Source: Vitreoscilla sp. (GTDB lineage: Bacteria; Pseudomonadota; Gammaproteobacteria; Burkholderiales; Neisseriaceae). From it: a stretch of 18,834 nucleotides of DNA. Below, in pieces: positions 1-7,397 of this stretch. The stretch is taken from the NCBI GenBank assembly GCA_030150505.1, contig JASLFS010000051.1, forward strand, positions 1 through 18,834. Direction: 5' to 3'. The notes under the pieces are model-generated. The model ran no database searches. It saw nothing but the letters and a program-made list of their open reading frames with translations, and had not been told where the DNA came from. The position numbers and the translations under genes were made by a program. The stretch's first letter is position 1, and each line of letters opens with the position of its first letter.

Positions 1-684
1 TAATTGATTCACAACCGCATCAGGCAAACTACCAAAACCTATCTGCAAAGTATCGCCATCATTAACCAAGCTTGCAACATGCCTTGCAATGTCTTTCTCA
101 ACATCACTTATCTCACCACTTTTCATTTCCGTGACATCATCAGAGCTTTCTACCAAAGCGGTCACTTCACTGATGTGCACATGGCAGTCCCCATACGTAA
201 ATGGCACATTTGGGTTCACTTCTAAAAAAATACGCTTTGTTTTTTTAGCTGCCGCATAGGCATAATCGGTGCCCAAACTCAAAGCAAAATAGCCATCCTC
301 ATTCATAGGAGAAGCCAAAGTAAAAACAGAATCAGCAGCAATCGCCTCGGTATTAATCATGCGTGGAATATCTGAAAAATGGCATGGCAACAAATCAATC
401 CATCCTTCATTAATCCCTTTTCGGTTCATTCCGCTGGTAAAAAAAGAAACATGACGGACATTATCCACTGTCTCTTTATTAATATATTCATAAGGCTTTA
501 CGCCCAGTAATTGCCAAACCTTCACACCCTGAAATTCATGGCGAATATCAGACAAAGCTTTTAGCAAAACCGGTGGTTCAGCAACGCCTGTTGGCACAAT
601 AATATTCTCATTATTTTTAACTAATCGAACCGCTTCTAATGCCGTCATTTTCTTTTTTTTGTAAATATCATCCACACTGTTCAT
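1..684 (-). CDS. Acetyl-CoA hydrolase/transferase family protein (4-hydroxybutyrate/acetate CoA-transferase type), C-terminus outside window
   Basis: The minus strand is open without a stop from an ATG at 684 to the window edge, giving the first 228 residues. The start has an AGGA ribosome site 9 nt upstream. The N-terminus (MNSVDDIYKKKKMTALEAV) and the segments VPTGVAEPPVLLKAL, TLASPMNEDGYFALSLGTDY, FLEVNPNVPFTYGD and DTLQIGFGSLPDAVVNQL are laid out as in class I CoA-transferases of the 4-hydroxybutyrate CoA-transferase type. These move CoA from acetyl- or butyryl-CoA to a carboxylic acid through a glutamyl-CoA thioester. The catalytic glutamate lies in the C-terminal half and cannot be seen. 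The acceptor (4-hydroxybutyrate, succinate, propionate or butyrate) cannot be decided from this part. The protein is cytoplasmic, with no signal peptide. Family confidence is high, substrate confidence low. Confidence 0.85.
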   Translation of the reverse strand, partial: MNSVDDIYKKKKMTALEAVRLVKNNENIIVPTGVAEPPVLLKALSDIRHEFQGVKVWQLLGVKPYEYINKETVDNVRHVSFFTSGMNRKGINEGWIDLLPCHFSDIPRMINTEAIAADSVFTLASPMNEDGYFALSLGTDYAYAAAKKTKRIFLEVNPNVPFTYGDCHVHISEVTALVESSDDVTEMKSGEISDVEKDIARHVASLVNDGDTLQIGFGSLPDAVVNQL

Positions 685-873
685 ATTTATTTATCCTATT
701 CCACTAGATACATTAATAATACAGAAGAATATTTTTTATTTCATTGATAATATCTTATTATTAGTTATTTAACATAAAAAGCCACTTGCCACGCTATATT
801 GAATAAAAAAGCGAGAAGACCTAAATCCCCTCGCTTTAAATACCAACCATTTATATTATTTCAAAACAAACCA
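685..873. other. Intergenic region between CoA-transferase and efflux pump genes
   Basis: This AT-rich spacer should carry the promoter of the CoA-transferase gene (minus strand). I find no convincing -35/-10 pair there. The left-hand third of the region (toward emrB) holds the efflux-operon terminator listed separately. No ORF with coding character is visible. Confidence 0.6.
804..837 (-). terminator. Rho-independent terminator of the efflux operon
   Basis: The arms AAAGCGAG (808-815) and CTCGCTTT (830-837) form an 8-bp stem with a 14-nt loop. On the minus strand the stem is followed by a run of T residues. It sits about 37 nt after the emrB stop codon, the right place to end the marR-OMF-emrA-emrB transcript. 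The loop-proximal sequence resembles the terminator at 5735-5763. Confidence 0.8.
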
Positions 874-2376
874 CTAATGCAGCGGCTTAGATAACCAAAC
901 CACCACAATTAATAACAGCAATAATACACCAGCACCATAGAAAACTTCATTAGAACCCATAATCGATGCCTGCTGACTAATCACCTGATTGGTATATAAC
1001 CATGATTGAATATCAGGCAATCCCAACTGATGCAATTGGCTAAACCACGATTGACTATTCGCGTCATAAACACTGATATGCTCTGTTAATTGAGCATGAT
1101 GCAAAGCCGAACGCCGCTCCCACATTGTTGTTGAAATAGATGTACCAATTCCGCCAAACAAAATACGCACAAAATTGGATAAACTGGATGCACTGGCCAA
1201 TTGATGCGGTTGCATTTCTGATAAAGCAATATTGGTTAACGGCAAGAAAAACATAGCCAAACCAATCCCTTGTATCAACTGCGGCCAAAAAACATCCCAA
1301 AATGACATTTGTGTATTGAAATGACTACGCCAAAAGAAACAAGCTGCAAAAACAGTAAAGCTAATCGTCACCAACCACCGCATATCCAAGCGATTGCTGT
1401 ATTTGCCAATAATAGGTGACAATAACACTGGAAACAATCCAATGGGCGCAGCAGCCAAACCTGCCCATGTTGCGGTATAACCCATTTGCGTTTGCAATAC
1501 CATTGGCAACAAAACAATCGTGCCCATGTACACCATGAAAGATAAGCTTAACGTCATCACACCAATACTAAAATTACGGTTTTTAAATAAACTTAAATCC
1601 ATAATAGGGTGTTTTTCTGTTAGCTCCCAAACAATCAAATAAGTTAGCGCCACCACAGCAATTACCGTCAGCACAATAATCTCAGTAGAAGAAAACCAAT
1701 CCAGCTCTTTCCCTCTATCCAACATCATTTGCAACGAACCAACACCAATCACCAACAAAGCCAAACCCACTTTATCAATTGGCAATTCAAATGTTTTCGT
1801 TTCACGTTTTTTCAGCTCGCCATAACCCAACCACAGCACCAACATACCAATAGGAATATTGATAAAGAAAATCCACCCCCAATGCCAGTTATCAGAAATG
1901 ACACCACCCAAAATAGGGCCAAAAATAGGCGCAACAATAATAGTCATTGACCATAATGCCAGCGCCATTCCACGTTTTTCGGGTGGATAGCATGACAACA
2001 ATAAACTTTGTGACAATGGAATCATCGGACCCGCCACAGCACCTTGCATAATACGAGCCGCAATCAAAAATCCCAATGATGGCGCAATACCGCATAACCA
2101 TGAGGCCAAAACAAATAATCCAGTGGACAACATGAATACACGAACTTCACCAAAACGCTTCGCCAACCAACCTGTTAACGGCACCGAAATCGCATTCGCC
2201 ACCGCAAAAGACGTAATGACCCACGTGCCTTGTGAAGTTGCCGTACCCAGATTACCAGCAATAGTTGGCAATGCGACATTGGCAATCGTGCTGTCTAAAA
2301 CCTGCATAAAAACAGCCAAAGACAATGCCAGCGTTACCTTAACTAAACCAGCACCTGATAATGGAGGATAAGCCAT
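874..2376 (-). CDS. emrB: EmrB/QacA-family MFS multidrug efflux pump (DHA2, 14 TM)
   Basis: A 500-residue inner-membrane proton-driven drug exporter; E. coli EmrB is about 512 residues. Visible family motifs are the TM1 signature VLDSTIANVALPTIAG (residues 27-41, Asp28), the loop 2-3 motif A GWLAKRFGEVR (69-79) and the antiporter motif C APIFGPILGG (149-158). The many hydrophobic stretches fit 14 helices. An in-frame GTG lies at 2379, but the ATG at 2376 is preferred because the AAGGGGG ribosome site sits 4 nt before it and only 1 nt before the GTG. The gene is last in the operon, 9 nt after the emrA stop. With the adaptor and channel genes upstream it should form an envelope-spanning pump for hydrophobic compounds. 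Neisserial FarB (fatty acids) is the closest functional analogue I can name; the substrate is not readable from sequence. Confidence 0.93.
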   Translation of the reverse strand: MAYPPLSGAGLVKVTLALSLAVFMQVLDSTIANVALPTIAGNLGTATSQGTWVITSFAVANAISVPLTGWLAKRFGEVRVFMLSTGLFVLASWLCGIAPSLGFLIAARIMQGAVAGPMIPLSQSLLLSCYPPEKRGMALALWSMTIIVAPIFGPILGGVISDNWHWGWIFFINIPIGMLVLWLGYGELKKRETKTFELPIDKVGLALLVIGVGSLQMMLDRGKELDWFSSTEIIVLTVIAVVALTYLIVWELTEKHPIMDLSLFKNRNFSIGVMTLSLSFMVYMGTIVLLPMVLQTQMGYTATWAGLAAAPIGLFPVLLSPIIGKYSNRLDMRWLVTISFTVFAACFFWRSHFNTQMSFWDVFWPQLIQGIGLAMFFLPLTNIALSEMQPHQLASASSLSNFVRILFGGIGTSISTTMWERRSALHHAQLTEHISVYDANSQSWFSQLHQLGLPDIQSWLYTNQVISQQASIMGSNEVFYGAGVLLLLLIVVVWLSKPLH

Positions 2377-2385
2377 CACGCCCCC

Positions 2386-3567
2386 TTATTTCGGCGCATA
2401 CTGTTGCAAGATATCTGCAACAATGGCATCAGCCTCATTTAAGCTCGGCGTTAACGCCGCTGTTTTTTCAACGCTAGAACGAACTGCCACTGCTCCAATG
2501 CTCTTGCCCTGCTGATTCTTAGTATCAACCATTACCTTCATCGACAAACCAATGCGAAGCGGATGCTGCTCTAAATCTTTCTTATCCAACGCAATACGCA
2601 CAGGCACGCGCTGTACCACTTTAATCCAATTTCCCGTTGCATTTTGTGCAGGCAACAATGAAAAAGCACTGCCCGTTCCTGCTGACAATCCCTGTACTTT
2701 GCCATGATAAACAACTTTATTACCATAAATATCCGCTGTTAATGTCACTGGCTGCCCAATACGCATTTTCGCAATTTGTACTTCTTTAAAATTCGCATCC
2801 ACCCAAACATGGCTTAACGGCACAATCGCCATTAAAGGTGAACCAACTGCTATTTTCTGCCCTACTTGCACATTACGGCGAGCCACTTGCCCAGCTTCTG
2901 GGGCTTTTAACTCCATGCGCTGTAAATTTAACCAAGCTTCTTTTAAATGGGTTATTGCTGTTTTCACCTCAGGCTTTTCAGCCAAAGCCTCATGCCCCAA
3001 AGTCGCCATTACAGCAGAAGCTTTTGCTTGAGCAGCACCAAAAGCCGCTTGTGTATTACTCACCGCTGCTTTTGCATGGCTAATTTCTTCAGCAGAAATA
3101 GCATCTGTTCCTTGCAAACTTAAACGGCGCTGTAAATCATCCTGTGCCTTAGCCAAATTTGATTTTTGCAATTGTATTTCCGCATTAGCCTGCTTCAAAC
3201 TAGCACCTTGCTGTTCATAACCACGCACAATAGAAATCAATTGGTTCTTAGCTCGTTCAAAAGCCAATTCCTGATCCGCTTTATCTAACACCACCACCGT
3301 TTGCCCAGCATTGACAACATCCGTGTCTTCCACTCTTACTTCCGCCACAGTGCCAGTTACCTGCGGTGTTACTTGAATTAAATTACCATTCACATAAGCA
3401 TCATCCGTGTCTTCTTCATGCTGCCAAAAAATAAAATACATTGCTGCCCACACAATCGCGATAGCAATAAAAACAAAACTAATAATCAATAAAACTTTTT
3501 TTCTACCACGCGGCATTTGTTTTTTACTGGGTTGGCCCACGGCCTCATCTTGGGTTAGTTCACTCAT
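2386..3567 (-). CDS. emrA: EmrA/FarA-type membrane fusion (periplasmic adaptor) protein
   Basis: A 393-residue HlyD/EmrA-family adaptor linking the MFS pump to an outer-membrane channel. There is a short basic cytoplasmic N-terminus, one membrane anchor at about residues 24-48 (VLLIISFVFIAIAIVWAAMY), then the diagnostic TDDAYVNGNLIQVTPQVTGTV (54-74) that begins the lipoyl/barrel-sandwich region. An alpha-helical hairpin rich in Gln, Ala and Lys follows at about 100-215, then the second lipoyl half (LKAPEAGQVARRNVQVGQKI) and a beta-barrel. E. coli EmrA is 390 residues, so the length is normal. The ATG at 3567 has an AGGA ribosome site about 7 nt upstream. It lies 43 nt after the outer-membrane factor gene with no terminator between, and 9 nt before emrB, so it is co-transcribed. 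Confidence 0.93.
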   Translation of the reverse strand: MSELTQDEAVGQPSKKQMPRGRKKVLLIISFVFIAIAIVWAAMYFIFWQHEEDTDDAYVNGNLIQVTPQVTGTVAEVRVEDTDVVNAGQTVVVLDKADQELAFERAKNQLISIVRGYEQQGASLKQANAEIQLQKSNLAKAQDDLQRRLSLQGTDAISAEEISHAKAAVSNTQAAFGAAQAKASAVMATLGHEALAEKPEVKTAITHLKEAWLNLQRMELKAPEAGQVARRNVQVGQKIAVGSPLMAIVPLSHVWVDANFKEVQIAKMRIGQPVTLTADIYGNKVVYHGKVQGLSAGTGSAFSLLPAQNATGNWIKVVQRVPVRIALDKKDLEQHPLRIGLSMKVMVDTKNQQGKSIGAVAVRSSVEKTAALTPSLNEADAIVADILQQYAPK

Positions 3568-3610
3568 GTGCTTTTCCTGATGTTAAATATCTATGTAATA
3601 TATTAATGAT

Positions 3611-5050
3611 TTAATTTGAAACGTTGCCAGCAGCCACTTTTAGACCGCCGCCAAACTGTAAATTGACATTCATCCAACTTTGTCGCCAGCTTGCTTCAGA
3701 TTGCAAAGCTTGCATTTTCAAAGCCAATAATTGATCTTGACCATACAAAACTGGTAACGCATTGCCTAAACCAGCTTGCTGTCTTTTTTTCTGACTACCG
3801 ACATTTTTGGCTTGAATAGCCATGGCTTGCTGTTGTCGGTTTAAAGTATTTTGTAAAGCTTGATATTGCCCAAAAGAAGTTGCAGCATCCCGAACAGCAT
3901 TGAAAACCGTTTGGTTGTACATCGCAATTTGTGCATCATATTGCGCACGATGCTGAGCTAGATTGGCACGCAATTGTCCAGAATGGAAAATTGGCAATGT
4001 GACAGCAGGCAATAACCCTAAAACTTTTGAGCTAGGTTTAATCAAATCAGCAATATCAATTGCAGAAAACCCCGCCAAAGCTTGAATGCGCACCTGAGGA
4101 TAAAATTGCGCCTTAGCCACATCAACCTGCGCTGTTTTCGCCATTAACAATGCTTTTTGTGCGGCAATATCAGGTCGAAATGACAATAAGCCACTGTTCA
4201 AATCATCAACAGGTAAGCTGGGAACCTTTCCCACAAAACCCTGTGCAGATAACGACAACCGGCTCACTGGCTGACCGATTAAAGCAGCCAAAGCTTGTTC
4301 ATGCGCTATTTTTTGAACATCAAGTTGCGACTTATCCGCTTGCAATTGATTCACAAGTAATTCAGTTTGATAACGATTTGCTGGCGCAGCAATGCCTGCT
4401 TTAATTTGTTGATTCTCTAAAGCTAAAATGCGGTTTTGTATCGCAATGCGCTCATCAACCAATGATATTTGAGCCGTTAACAGCTGCCATTGATTATAAT
4501 GATTAAACACGCTTCCCATGAGAATCAACTTACTTTGCTGCCATTCCAACTCTTGCGCTAAAGTTGCCCCCATCGCTGCTTTAACTTCATTGCGATATTT
4601 TCCCCACAAATCCACATCCCAAGCAAAACCAAGATTGACCGTACTTTCATTGGCATACAAGGTTCCTTTGCGTTGTTCCTGCATTTGCCCTTGAGCTGTA
4701 TTGCCTGATAAGCGTTGTCGAGAGAATCCGCCATTCAAATCCACATTAGGGCCCAATAATGATTGCGCTTGCTGATATTGCGCTCCCGCTTCATCTACTC
4801 GAGCCAAAGCCAATTGCAAGTTCGGGGCTGTTAAAAAAGCTTGTTCGAACAACTGATTCAGCTGCTCATCATGCAATGATTGCCAAAAATTCTCCGCAAT
4901 CGGCGACGTTTCACTTGAAGCTGGATTGATTTGTAAATCAGCAGCACTAACCATTTGCCAATTTCTTTTTGGCGCATCCATATTGGCACAAGCTGTTAAA
5001 CTTAAGCTCAAAACCAACAAAACACCGATGGCAATTGGTTTTTTACGCAT
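3611..5050 (-). CDS. Outer-membrane factor lipoprotein of the efflux system (NodT/OprM family)
   Basis: A 479-residue TolC-like channel subunit. The N-terminus from the ATG at 5050 is a lipoprotein signal: basic MRKK, hydrophobic core, lipobox LTAC with Cys21 as the lipidated residue. Next come two repeated coiled-coil-rich halves typical of outer-membrane efflux proteins, for example QLFEQAFLTAPNLQLALARV early and LLSFRPDIAAQKALLMAKTA in the second half; FRPDI is a hallmark of the NodT group. A TTG 12 nt upstream is in frame but does not belong to a signal peptide. The ATG overlaps the end of the regulator gene by 8 nt and has GGGG about 8 nt upstream, suggesting translational coupling. Neisserial FarAB borrows MtrE as its channel, whereas here a dedicated channel gene lies inside the operon. 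Confidence 0.92.
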   Translation of the reverse strand: MRKKPIAIGVLLVLSLSLTACANMDAPKRNWQMVSAADLQINPASSETSPIAENFWQSLHDEQLNQLFEQAFLTAPNLQLALARVDEAGAQYQQAQSLLGPNVDLNGGFSRQRLSGNTAQGQMQEQRKGTLYANESTVNLGFAWDVDLWGKYRNEVKAAMGATLAQELEWQQSKLILMGSVFNHYNQWQLLTAQISLVDERIAIQNRILALENQQIKAGIAAPANRYQTELLVNQLQADKSQLDVQKIAHEQALAALIGQPVSRLSLSAQGFVGKVPSLPVDDLNSGLLSFRPDIAAQKALLMAKTAQVDVAKAQFYPQVRIQALAGFSAIDIADLIKPSSKVLGLLPAVTLPIFHSGQLRANLAQHRAQYDAQIAMYNQTVFNAVRDAATSFGQYQALQNTLNRQQQAMAIQAKNVGSQKKRQQAGLGNALPVLYGQDQLLALKMQALQSEASWRQSWMNVNLQFGGGLKVAAGNVSN

Positions 5051-5579
5051 GATTAGCCCCAATGGATTGATTCAACTCATCAACGTTATTCAACATTTTG
5101 CGCATTAACTCATCCAAAGTATCTAATTCTTGGTCTGTAAAATTATCAAATATTTTGCTTCTTGCCTGACTTAACATGGGCACAGTTTGATGAATTAACT
5201 TAGTCCCACTTGCCGTTAAATTTAAAATCACTTGGCGACGATCTTGGTCACAATTTTTACGAACAATCCAACCTTTATCGACCAATTCGTCCGACAAACG
5301 TGTTCCACTTGTTCTGGTTAAATCCAAAATAGCACTAAGTTGTGAAGGTGTGGTTTGTTGGCGCGGACTCGCAAAAATAACCATTAATGCATACCATGCG
5401 GTCTCATTTAAACCATTGCCTTGTAAGTAATGACCAAAATAAGTCCGTATGCGTGGTGGCATATGATGAAACATTCGTAAGGTTAATAAACCTCGATCGG
5501 AGAAATTATCGATATTGCCATTTAAGCAATCAATGGTTTTTTGCATTTGTTCAAGAGAAACATTGGAGCAATTAGACAT
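5043..5579 (-). CDS. MarR-family transcriptional repressor, MprA/EmrR type
   Basis: A 178-residue regulator of the length of E. coli MprA/EmrR (176). The winged helix-turn-helix covers about residues 55-125: LNETAWYALMVIF, then SQLSAILDLTRTSGTRLSDELVDKGWI (recognition helix area), and the wing DQDRRQVILNLT with the conserved acidic-arginine motif. Flanking helices serve dimerisation. The ATG at 5579 is chosen over an in-frame TTG at 5600, since the TTG lies at about the predicted transcription start and the ATG gives the family length; the ribosome site (AAAGAAA) is weak. First gene of the efflux operon, so it probably represses its own promoter and is released by pump substrates, as known for EmrR. 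The palindrome in the promoter spacer (5611-5630) is the obvious binding site. Confidence 0.92.
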   Translation of the reverse strand: MSNCSNVSLEQMQKTIDCLNGNIDNFSDRGLLTLRMFHHMPPRIRTYFGHYLQGNGLNETAWYALMVIFASPRQQTTPSQLSAILDLTRTSGTRLSDELVDKGWIVRKNCDQDRRQVILNLTASGTKLIHQTVPMLSQARSKIFDNFTDQELDTLDELMRKMLNNVDELNQSIGANHA

Positions 5580-5607
5580 GAATTTCTTTCGGTTTAACAA
5601 GCCTAAA

Positions 5608-5637
5608 ATTATAGTAACTTAGGTTATTATCATTCAA
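5608..5637 (-). promoter_or_regulatory. Promoter of the marR-OMF-emrA-emrB operon
   Basis: On the minus strand, a -35 box TTGAAT (5637-5632) and a perfect -10 box TATAAT (5613-5608) are separated by 18 nt. Transcription would start near 5600, about 20 nt before the regulator ATG. The spacer is occupied by the palindrome listed next. Confidence 0.75.
5611..5630. promoter_or_regulatory. Putative MarR-type operator (20-bp palindrome)
   Basis: ATAGTAAC-TTAG-GTTATTAT: two 8-nt arms match as an inverted repeat at 7 of 8 positions around a 4-nt centre. It fills most of the -35/-10 spacer and overlaps the -10 hexamer by three bases. Size and placement suit a dimeric MarR repressor blocking RNA polymerase. 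A further copy of the half sequence (AAGTAACTT, 5635-5643) lies just upstream and could be a second, weaker site. Confidence 0.65.
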
Positions 5638-5734
5638 GTAACTTCATCCAAAAAAAACATGAAAATTATCGATTCTAATAATTATATTTTCTAATAAATA
5701 AATATAGATCATCACAAATAAAGATGTCGCCCAC

Positions 5735-5763
5735 AAAAAAAGCGAGGATAAATCCTCGCTTTT
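5735..5763 (-). terminator. Rho-independent terminator after the amino-acid ABC ATPase gene
   Basis: The stem AGCGAGGA/TCCTCGCT (5741-5748 and 5753-5760) with loop TAAA is extended by AAA/TTT pairs. On the minus strand it is followed by seven T residues. It begins about 20 nt after the ABC gene stop, insulating it from the downstream efflux operon. Confidence 0.88.
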
Positions 5764-5783
5764 AACATGCCATAAAAACCTAA

Positions 5784-6512
5784 TTATCGCTTTAAAATCT
5801 GTTTCAAAAACTGTTTCGCACGATCTGTTTTTGGATTCTCAAAAAACTGCTCTGGCGTGCTGTCTTCCAAAATTTGGCCATGATCAACGAAAATAATGCG
5901 GTCAGCAACTTCACGGGCGAAACCCATTTCATGGGTAACAACCATCATTGTCATGCCGCTTTCAGCCAAATCTTTCATTACTTTTAAAACTTCACCAACC
6001 ATCTCTGGATCCAAAGCACTTGTTGGCTCATCAAACAACATCACTTTAGGGCTCATTGCCAAACCACGAGCAATCGCAACACGTTGCTGCTGCCCACCAG
6101 AAAGCTCACTTGGGAACGCTTCTTTTTTGTGCGCCAAGCCAACAGTTTCCAATAAAGATAATGCTTTTTTCTCAGCTTCAGCTTTGCTAAGCTTTAATAC
6201 TTTCATTGGCGATAACGTAATATTATGCATCACATTAAGGTGCGGATACAGGTTAAAACTTTGGAATACGAAGCCCACTTCAGCGCGTAATTTATTTAAA
6301 TCAGTTGTCTGATTATTTACTTGGACATCGCCAATCCAAATTTCACCTTCTTGAATATCTTCAAGCTGATTAACAGAGCGAATCAAAGTCGATTTACCAC
6401 TACCAGATGGTCCACAAACGACTACAACTTCACCTTGTTTAATTTCGAGATTAACACCATTGATAACGTGTAAATCCTTAAACCACTTCTGAACATTAAC
6501 AAAACGAATCAT
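5784..6512 (-). CDS. Polar amino-acid ABC transporter ATP-binding protein (GlnQ/GltL type)
   Basis: A 242-residue cytoplasmic ATPase of the polar amino acid uptake family. Visible motifs: Walker A GPSGSGKST (residues 34-42), Q-loop VFQSFNLYPHLNV, signature LSGGQQQR, Walker B VMLFDEPTSALD, and the switch histidine in VVTHEMGFAREVADR, where THEMGFAR is characteristic of the GlnQ/GltL/HisP group. The ATG at 6512 (GAGAG about 7 nt upstream) gives the usual family length; an in-frame TTG at 6527 adds five residues without support. No permease or substrate-binding gene lies next to it in the window, so it must work with partners encoded elsewhere. It follows rsmA by 52 nt on the same strand and ends at a strong terminator. 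The substrate (glutamine, glutamate or aspartate, arginine, cystine) cannot be assigned. Confidence 0.92.
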   Translation of the reverse strand: MIRFVNVQKWFKDLHVINGVNLEIKQGEVVVVCGPSGSGKSTLIRSVNQLEDIQEGEIWIGDVQVNNQTTDLNKLRAEVGFVFQSFNLYPHLNVMHNITLSPMKVLKLSKAEAEKKALSLLETVGLAHKKEAFPSELSGGQQQRVAIARGLAMSPKVMLFDEPTSALDPEMVGEVLKVMKDLAESGMTMMVVTHEMGFAREVADRIIFVDHGQILEDSTPEQFFENPKTDRAKQFLKQILKR

Positions 6513-6564
6513 GGTATCTCTCGCCAAATTGATATAAATTAATTTAAAATAATTGTCGTAATAT

Positions 6565-7344
6565 TTATTTATTTTTTTGCAGTAAATAGTTACTTAATTT
6601 CACATAATCTTCTGGTGCAATGTGCTCAGCTCGTGCAACTGGATCCATGCCCAAAGCAGCAAAATCGTCATCGTTTACCAAGCCTTTTAAATTATTGCGC
6701 AAGGTTTTACGACGCTGTGCAAAGCTTTGTTGAACCAATTTAGCAAAATGCTCAAAGTCTTGTGCAATGCCAATACGACCTGCATCTGGAATCAAGCGTA
6801 CAACAGCAGAATCTACTTTTGGTGCAGGCTCAAATGATTCAGGAGGAACATCCAATAACCATTCCATATCAAAATAATACTGCAACATCACGCTTAAGCG
6901 ACCATAATCATTGGTTTTATGCTTTGCAACCATGCGCTCAACCACTTCTTTTTGCAACATAAAATGCATATCATAAACTTCATCTGCAACTTCTGTTAAA
7001 ACAAAAAGCAATGGTGTTGAAATATTATAAGGCAAGTTGCCGACAATTTTCTTCTTGCCTTTGATACTGCGAAAATCAAACTGCAAAACATCGCCTTCGT
7101 GAATAACCAATTTATCAGCAAATGGTTGTTTTTTCAGGCGAGTAACAATATCTCTATCAATTTCAATCACATGAAGCTGGTCTAAATTTTGCACCAATGG
7201 CTTGGTAATCGCAGCCAATCCCGGACCAATTTCAATCACAACATCCTCTTTTGCTGGACGAACCGCATTGACGATATCTTGAATAATTCTGGTATCTTGC
7301 AAGAAATTTTGACCAAACCGTTTTCGGGCGCGATGCTCTTTCAT
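6565..7344 (-). CDS. rsmA: 16S rRNA dimethyladenosine transferase RsmA (KsgA)
   Basis: A 259-residue SAM-dependent enzyme that dimethylates the two adjacent adenines in the 3'-terminal hairpin of 16S rRNA (A1518/A1519 in E. coli) during small-subunit assembly. The N-terminus KRFGQNFLQD is diagnostic. The SAM motif EIGPGLAAIT starts at residue 38, the acidic strand EIDRD at 61, and the catalytic NLPYNIST at 103-110. The C-terminal small domain contains PPESFEPAPKVDSAVVRL and FAQRRKTLRNNL, as in E. coli KsgA. The start at 7344 has AGGA about 8 nt upstream. It lies 53 nt downstream of the YqaA-family gene on the same strand and may share a transcript with it. Confidence 0.96.
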   Translation of the reverse strand: MKEHRARKRFGQNFLQDTRIIQDIVNAVRPAKEDVVIEIGPGLAAITKPLVQNLDQLHVIEIDRDIVTRLKKQPFADKLVIHEGDVLQFDFRSIKGKKKIVGNLPYNISTPLLFVLTEVADEVYDMHFMLQKEVVERMVAKHKTNDYGRLSVMLQYYFDMEWLLDVPPESFEPAPKVDSAVVRLIPDAGRIGIAQDFEHFAKLVQQSFAQRRKTLRNNLKGLVNDDDFAALGMDPVARAEHIAPEDYVKLSNYLLQKNK

Positions 7345-7397
7345 GTGACGTTTCCTATTGATTAAGAGCGCTATTGTACCTTGTTTCTGAATGAAGC

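Noticed and set aside
4..225. 73-codon plus-strand frame at the left edge
   Set aside because: It lies antisense to the well-supported CoA-transferase frame, has no ribosome site and no recognisable protein features.
5579..5600. TTG start for the MarR regulator, adding MLNRKKF
   Set aside because: The TTG coincides with the predicted transcription start; the ATG at 5579 gives the MprA-like length.
5896..6312. 138-codon plus-strand frame opposite the ABC ATPase
   Set aside because: Antisense shadow of a highly conserved gene; Ser/Cys-rich composition without domain features.
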